A DNA stretch of 64,000 nt from positions 41,125,739 to 41,189,738 of the forward strand of contig OY735224.1 in NCBI GenBank assembly GCA_963457665.1. Reading direction: 5' to 3'. The position numbers and the translations under genes were made by a program. The notes under the pieces are model-generated. The model was not told where the DNA came from, did no database searches, and was given only the letters and a program-made list of their open reading frames with translations. Shown here piece by piece: positions 27,482 through 35,600 of the stretch; within the stretch, counting starts at the first letter, position 1; each line of letters opens with the position of its first letter. This stretch comes from Thysanoteuthis rhombus. Taxonomy: Eukaryota > Mollusca > Cephalopoda > Oegopsida > Thysanoteuthidae.

Positions 27482-30400
27482 TTACCGCCACAGTCTAAAA
27501 ATCGTAAAGATAAGAATCAGCTGATTGGCAGTTCTGTGTGACGTCAAAAAGGGGAACAAGGAATTTACCATTTTTACAGAGATGTAGGGACTAGAAGTAG
27601 ATCCTTTCCAAAGGGCAGATAACTCCATATATGTATGATTTTCTTTAGGTGTAAAAGGTGGGCACTACACCATAATAGGAGGTTTGATTGCAAATAAATA
27701 AAATTTTAAATTTTCAATGTCATTGAACAAAATTTCAATGCTGTACTGGTTCCCAGTATGGGTGTTCAGTTAGTGGAATAAGGTAAACAGTAAGGCTGGG
27801 TATTGGGGATAAGGTATAGGTGTGACACTATCAATAACAAGATTTCACAAACCAGCGAGATATTACATTAATACAAAAATATCATCAAGATTTTAAAAGT
27901 CAACGTCAAATTTTGCAAAAATTAAAAATTGTCTTCTTCCTTTAACTTCCAGGCAAATATTTTCTTAGAGTAGCTATTTTTGGTAAAACTAGTGAGATGT
28001 CTCTCTGCCTTGATTTAACACCGATTGACAATAATGCTGGTTTAAAATTGGCCCAAATCTTTTCTCTTAGAAAAATTAAAATTTTCAGAATGTAGCAGTA
28101 GTTTTTTTGTCTAAGTGCTGACAGTGATTGATCCTGTGGTCCTTATTCATATTGCCCAAGTACACTTTGGCTGTATTTACAGATATTAGACAAATTTGAA
28201 AGTGTGTGTGTGTGGGGGGGTCATGTGGCATCTATCAGATCAAACTTATGAAAAAGTGTTTTGAGAAAAACTAACAGGAATTGATATTTGGAAAATATAA
28301 CTAATCAGATCCTAGGTTCCACCCATGCCATCTGAATTTGTGAATGTAGAAAACCCCATACTGGGTATTCACATGATATGACACGAGGTGTATGGTCAAA
28401 CCCAATGGTATTATTGAATTTGGCTTGATGGAGTGGATTTTGGCAGTTTTGGAGAAAAGGATATTATCAGCATTATTTTTAATGATATGAGTTTCCAAAC
28501 TTGGGAAACAATTATGAGGAATGATCAAATAGCAGCTCTGGGTAATTAATAATATTCCCCCCTTACCGCCAGGTCCTTCCTTAGATATGTGAATTACTCT
28601 TATAAGCGGCTAGTTTTATTGCTCTAGGCAGATGACGAAAGACGTCATCAGTGTTCCTAATGTCTGAATGACTGACCAACCTATGGGAACCTTAGCTTTT
28701 GATGAAGTCTGGCAGTTGACCGACAAAAGAACTTGAGTAACAAGCCACAGGGTCACCAAGTGAAAGAGAGAACCTGAACTTGAAGGTGAAGACAGAAGTC
28801 TTGCCTTCAATTAACCCTATGTTGTTCTGCCTGGAGCTGTTATAAGGTCTTCTGCGTTCTCTGCAAAATTACTGGATCAATACTGTCATTTTTTGACAGC
28901 AAAAGTTGACTAGTACATAAATAAATACAATAAGTATATCACTCTGGTTACAAACAAGAAAACAGCTGAAAATTTCAAATATTACCTTTAATTTTTCATT
29001 TACTTGTCCATTGATGCCTTGAGAAATGAGGTGGTTAGTCTCTGCTTTTTCCATCATTAAGTCCTTGTTCTCTTTCTTTAGGCTGGCTATCAGGTCAGTT
29101 GCCAAAGCTAAATCCTGCTTGGTTATTTGAAGAGCCTGTGCAAGGGCTCGGTTGTTGGTCGTAAGTGTTTGTTTCATTCTCATTGAAGCATTCACTGCAT
29201 TAAAAAAAGAAGGAAAAAAAATTACTGGTTGAGTAAAATGCCTGGGGCCAGTAGTGTTTCAGATTTTGGAATATTTGGGTATACATAACGAGATAATTGT
29301 AAATGCTTTTCTTATCTGTGTTACTCGAAGAAGTATTGGCAGCCTTTCTGACATTTAAAACAATATATTTCTACATAAAATAATCAGAAAATACATTGAT
29401 TAATGCAGTTAGAATGAGTTTTGGAGTATTGTTCTCGTTTTTTCATCTTTGAATCATAATACAGTGAGTTCAGGTGTGGAATTTTCCAATAGTGACAACA
29501 GGTTCACTTTTAAAAAGTTCAAGATTTTCGAACATTTTGGTTTTCAGAGCTTCAAGTACAGCACCACATATAAAGACTAGCTGGTTGCATGGAAAGTCTC
29601 CTTACAATTTTGGTGCAAAATACGGTAATTTACATTTTAATAATATCATTTCAAGATTTAAATGGTATTTTTGTGCACTTAGAAATTTAAATGTAAATGC
29701 TATCACTTGGTTCAAGGCCTTGCTACTTCACCCTTTTACTTTAAAAAAAAAAATTTATTTTTAGAAATTGATATCCCCAAAAATTGCTTTGTTGACTTAT
29801 GTCCAATTGTGGATATGCAAATTTTAGTCATTGCAGTTCTATGGCTCATCTCTATTAGATGCTTTTTAGTTGGTCAGTCAGTAACAATCAAGTTGTTAAA
29901 TAACAGAAATAGGATGGAAGTATGAGGTGACATCTTAAAAAGAAAAAAAAAGCAGGCTCTGATCAATTTTTTCTCATGAGCTGCTGATGCTATCATAATA
30001 CAATGTCTGAGATATTCATTTTTGTCTTTAAAAAGAGCCAAAATTAACAAAATTGGCCATTTTTGATTTTTATTGAAAATAATAATTGCAGAATATTTTC
30101 ATACAGCGATACTTTATAAGTATTGTTGATGAAAATATAGACTATTTGCTTGCCTGCTTCCTCCTCCTTTTGCAACTGCTACAACTGATGGTGGACACAT
30201 TGTTCATGGTTTTTGTTCCTCAATTTGGATGTTTTTTTAAGATATGGTCCAACCTGCTTGCCAAAAATGGTAACTTGCATCAGTGACGTACCAGAATATC
30301 AATCCAGTCAGATTTAAAAAAAAAATGAATGGGCTTTTGTAAATCTGACACTGGATATCTAACTGGATTGAAAGTTTATTCTAAATTGATCCTTAATTTG

Positions 30401-32642
30401 TGTCCACCAGAATTCAGGTAGCCAAATCTAAACTTCCAAAAAGGAAGACACTCTAGCCAAAGTTCACAACCTGGGGCCAACAGATCCCTCGGAATCCACA
30501 AAACGGGAAAGTAGGGGCATTCCCAAATTTCAAAAATGTTTAGTCATGACTTTGCCACTCTATTAAAAATGATGTTCTCAAGAACTTAGAATTTACTGAT
30601 ATTTTGGAGAAACTTATTTCCAAGAAATTACATAAGCTATTATTTTAATTCTTATTAGGCTTATAAAAACAGATTCAATTTTTCTTCAACTTTTTTTTCC
30701 TTTTGGAAATATTGCTGGGTGCAAGTATCTGTAGCCCAACAAAATCACAATTCTGCACTGGTCACCAAGACAGATTAACATGAGGCAAATGTGCGTTATT
30801 TTTTGAGAAAAGATAGTCTTGGAAAAAAAGGTTTTCAAAATTGGTTTACATCATCTTGGTTCAAAGACGAATAATTCGACCCTAGCTCCAATTTTAGGAT
30901 GCTGCAAAGAAATTAGAAAATTATTTTCGTCATTCGACGTCCACTCCTTGTGGTGCGAATACATTTGTCACAGATTCATCAAATCCTACGTGATCTACCC
31001 AAATATTGTACTTTTTATAAAAAAAAAAAAAAAAAAAAAGAGTAAAGCACTCACAGCTGGTGTTGAAACTGGTATTTGATCGATTAAGTCCATTTGGACG
31101 TCTGAGGTTGACTTTTTTTTTGACAACTTTCAGCTTCACTTTGCTTCCTTTATTAGGCTTTGGGGTGTTTTCCATCTAGAGAGAAAAAAAAAGAAAAAAA
31201 AAAAAAAGGCTTTTAGAAACCAAATTGAGAGAAAAAGTGTGGATAGTAGAAAGTCCCATAGAAACCCTGTGGAAAACTACAGTCTCCGGTCCCAAACACA
31301 TTTTTGGAATAAAATGAAACATAAAATTAGGGACTACGTATGACATGGTCAGACTATTCTCTTGTCTATGTGTTCATAATGTTCAAGAAATGTACCTTCC
31401 AGGTGCTGTTGGTGTAGTGCCCACCTTTTCCAGCAAAAGCAAATTAGACATACATGGAATTACCTGCCTTTGGCAGGGGTCTACTTGCAATTCCTTACAC
31501 AGTTGTAAATCTCTGTAGGAATGGTAAAGTCTTGGTTGCTTCCTCTTCTCATGTCACACAGAACTACCAATAAGATAACCGATCACTATCTTTATGGTAT
31601 TTAAACTGTGGCAGTAAAACTATCTCTCTCCCTCTCTCCTGACGGCCTCGAGGTAAGCTCGCCTTTTTCGCTCTCTCTTTAGTTTATATAATTTTTACAC
31701 ACGCACCCTCACAAATAAAGAGTAATCCATTCTTTTTTTCATCTCAAAGAACACATCCTATCGAAGTTAAGCACTCTCAACGTAGTTAGGTCGAACTTCC
31801 AAAGATAACATTATCGTGGCTATAATTTAGATAATAAACTCCAGTCCTTCTTTATCTTAATTCATTCAAGAATTAAAACTTATTATTGTTAACCTATTTG
31901 TTTGTACAAAAAAAAACTATGTACTAACCTTGTTTTTACTTTTAAGCAGTGAACACACTACTCACCAGAATTCATCTTCGTAGATCAATTCTGATAATTT
32001 ATTATTTTAGCGGCTAATATATCTAGCAATTCAAAATTGTAATCATTTTTTAGAGCACATGCTCGATCAGAATGGACACGTCACATGGATTTTTTTGTAT
32101 CATATTGTATTGGGTTGGGTCATGTTTTAGGTGTCAACTTCAGATTGCTTCCCTTACATTGGATAATCTGTTTACTTTTTTGGAGAAGTTCCCAGATGAC
32201 CAGAGAAATAATTTATTATTGCATTATTTTGGCGCAATGTAATCAAAGTGGTCCCGATTATAAAGTTACACACGCTTGTACACTATGTTGAAAACAGTGT
32301 ACGAATAATAATTCAACAATTCAAGGCAGTAAAAATATAAATTATGTACTTTCTCTGATTTCTTACTTCCTCTTGATTGTGCACAGTTTTCAACATCAAG
32401 TGTGCAAGGATGAGAAGCAATTTTATGAGGAAAGTAAATATTGTATTATTAAAATTTTGATTTGCATCATATTATCTGTAATATTGATGTGATATCAATT
32501 GTAATTCTTCATTTGTATGAGTATTGCCCTCACAACGGCTTGGGATGCTAAACTACCCGTGAGTCAAGCAGTTGTTGAGAATAGTCGTCAATTCTTTGAG
32601 GGATATCCCAATTTTAAAAATTGTTTTGAAATGTGGAACAAG

Positions 32643-32674
<32 letters not shown>

Positions 32675-35600
32675 AAAACAACAGTAAGCAGTGGTGAATT
32701 AAGATAATGCAATCTTTTCTTCAAATTGACAACAAAACAAAACGGTCTTTTTGAATTTGTGAGAGAAATACACCACTGCAGTTATTTTTTCTTGTTATCT
32801 TTTCCACGCTATGTTTGTAATGTATAGGGACCACACAACATTTTTTCTTCACTTTTAGAAAAATAAATTTGTATTAGTTAAACACATCTGTGAATTCAAA
32901 AATTCCATTTTTAAATGAAAACAAAAAACTTGAGCATCTTAAGTTGCATTCTGTTAGATTTAACTGCAAAGAATATAAATCAGGTTTATCACTGAATTTA
33001 CTGTTGAGGTTTGTGTTAAAGGTTATACAAGTCTTTTATGGAACAAATGGAAGCAGCAAACTTGTTATCAGAATGACAGTGTATACGATACTTTTACTTA
33101 CATATCGAAAACGTCACTTCCTATGACAACCCCTATAAAAGCCCTGGATGCACATGGTCAAACACTCATTGGTGCCAGCAACCCCAGCTGATTAGGCTTG
33201 TGGCCCAGGAACTTGTTGCTGGCTACTCTTTCTCTCACTTTTCTCTTCTCTATGATTGGTATCATTTCACTGACTGCCCGGACGATCTGATCTTAACCAT
33301 TCTTCCACCGTGACCAATCTCTGAATTAACTTTGCCCATTTTACTTCACCAATGTCGAGGCATCTCACATACACACAGCTACACAACTGTGTCCTTACCA
33401 CATGCTCCAAATGCAAAATGAATGAAATGGCAATGCTTTTTACTATCCAATAATTACAACGATCTATCCTAATTCTCTTTACTTTGGGAAACACGCATGG
33501 ATAAAACTCAGTATTCTTTGTCTTTCATGGTCTGTCTGTCGAGTGTATATCAGCGTTAGAGGATAGTCTTACACACAACTTGGCAGTTCGGTTCACACTC
33601 TGAACCTAGTTTCCATCATTCCTTGGTACACTACAAGCCTTATAAATTCTCAAGCAGTTCAGACACCTCCCCTCCGACTCGAGTACTATCAATAACAACA
33701 AAGCTCCACCTTTCTCATCTCTTTACGCGATCAGATTTATGGTATCATGTATTTCATCTTCATCATTTCTGTCCTTGTATTGAATGTACATCTTATTTGT
33801 CTATCCATATCCTTGTAAGTGTTCTTTTTACTTTGTTTCATCACCATGTCCAAGTTCATACTTGGCACGCATTCTCTTCGAACATCTCCCTTTCTCCTTC
33901 CAGTGACGTCACCGTTAACATTACACCAAAAAGGAAACAAACATCCCCATAATCTCTCAACATCAACATGCAATTCTTTTCTCAATCAAAAGATATCCTA
34001 CAAAAATCAAACTAAAAGATAAATCCAGTCTTCTTATTTCTTAAAAAAATATCCATTAAAAAAACAAGGTACTTTCTGGAATGTTGTCTTTTAAAATACT
34101 ATCCTGAGGTTTTAGTACCCACGTTTTTGTTTGTTTTTAACCTTTTATTTTGTTGAAATCCATTGGAAAAGGTTTGCAACATTGAAAGAGCTTTGTCAAT
34201 GATCAAAAATACCTTACACCATCCATGTTTTGAATTTAAAGCAGAAAAGTTGACAATTGCCCCCTTTCCTATATATTGTAAACCATTATTAATGATTTTT
34301 GAATTGTTCAGCTACTTTTTTTATAATTTCAGCTTAATTTTTTGTTGTTTTTATTTTTATAAGCAGCCTCAATAAAGGTTACGATAGAACTTCCCTTCCA
34401 TGGATTTATTAAATTCCCTACTCATTTAAAGCTTTCAAAATCAACTTAAGTTGGATGTCGTTATGAACAAGCACGGAAGATTGTTTTAATTTCAAAACGG
34501 ACATAAAATTTGTATTTACGTCTCCTATGCATAAAATATGACCATAAGTAGATATACTCAGGTGAAGGAGAGAAAAAAGTAAATAAATCCGAGGATGGGA
34601 AGTTTTATCCGGGACCCACTTTTTATTCCCTTCTGCTGGTACAAGGGAGATAACCTGGTTAGTCAAATGATATTTTTCATTTACTTTTATTTTTATAAAT
34701 CTAAATGAATTTTTATGACTACCTTGTTTACCTTTCAGCTTGATTTTTTTAAGATACTTTATTTTTTACACCAGCATGAATCAAAATCACGATAGAACCA
34801 CTTCCCTTCTCTTTATATTCAGGCCGGTAATAAAAATAAAAACTTTAAAAATATACTAGACTAAATAATAAACTGAAGGTACAAATAACATTAGATATCT
34901 TCATTTGCAATTATGTCGTTTTCTGGGAAGAAGGAATAAAAAAGATGAAGGTTTGCTATCGGTTCCTAAGTTGAATATCAAAGGGAGTAACAGACGCATA
35001 AGCCAACGATATCAGTTTTCTGTCTTTGGTATAAGTTCAACAAACCTTTTCCAATTGATTTCAACAGAATCAAAGGTTAAAAACAAACAAAAACGTGGGT
35101 ACTAAAACCTCAGGATAGTATTTTAAAATACGACATTCCAGAAAGAAATGAGTATCCTGTTTTTTTAATGGATATTTTTCAAGAAATAAGACTGTGTTTA
35201 GCTTTTAGTATGATTTTTTCTTCTTTAAATCAAACGACTAGACGATTTACAGGGGGGAAAAATACCGGATGGGTCAACAGCTATAATTCAACTTTTTATG
35301 CCTTTTTCCTTGAATTTATTTTAATGTCATCTCCTTGCATTTAATTGTTTTTTTTTGTTTTTTTTTTTAGATGTATTAATTTTTCCACATAATAAATTAT
35401 GACAGCTGTTGCACGTCGATCAACTTTAGAGATTAAAATATTTCTTTCTTATCGAAAAATTGCTAAGATCAGGAAGAAAAAGCTACAAAGATAAAAAGGA
35501 GGATGTTCTTTTGACTCAATTCAACTTGATTTTTAATTTACTTCATGTACAATCCATTTAGCTGAAATTTAACTCAACGAAAAGTTACTTTAAATACAAC

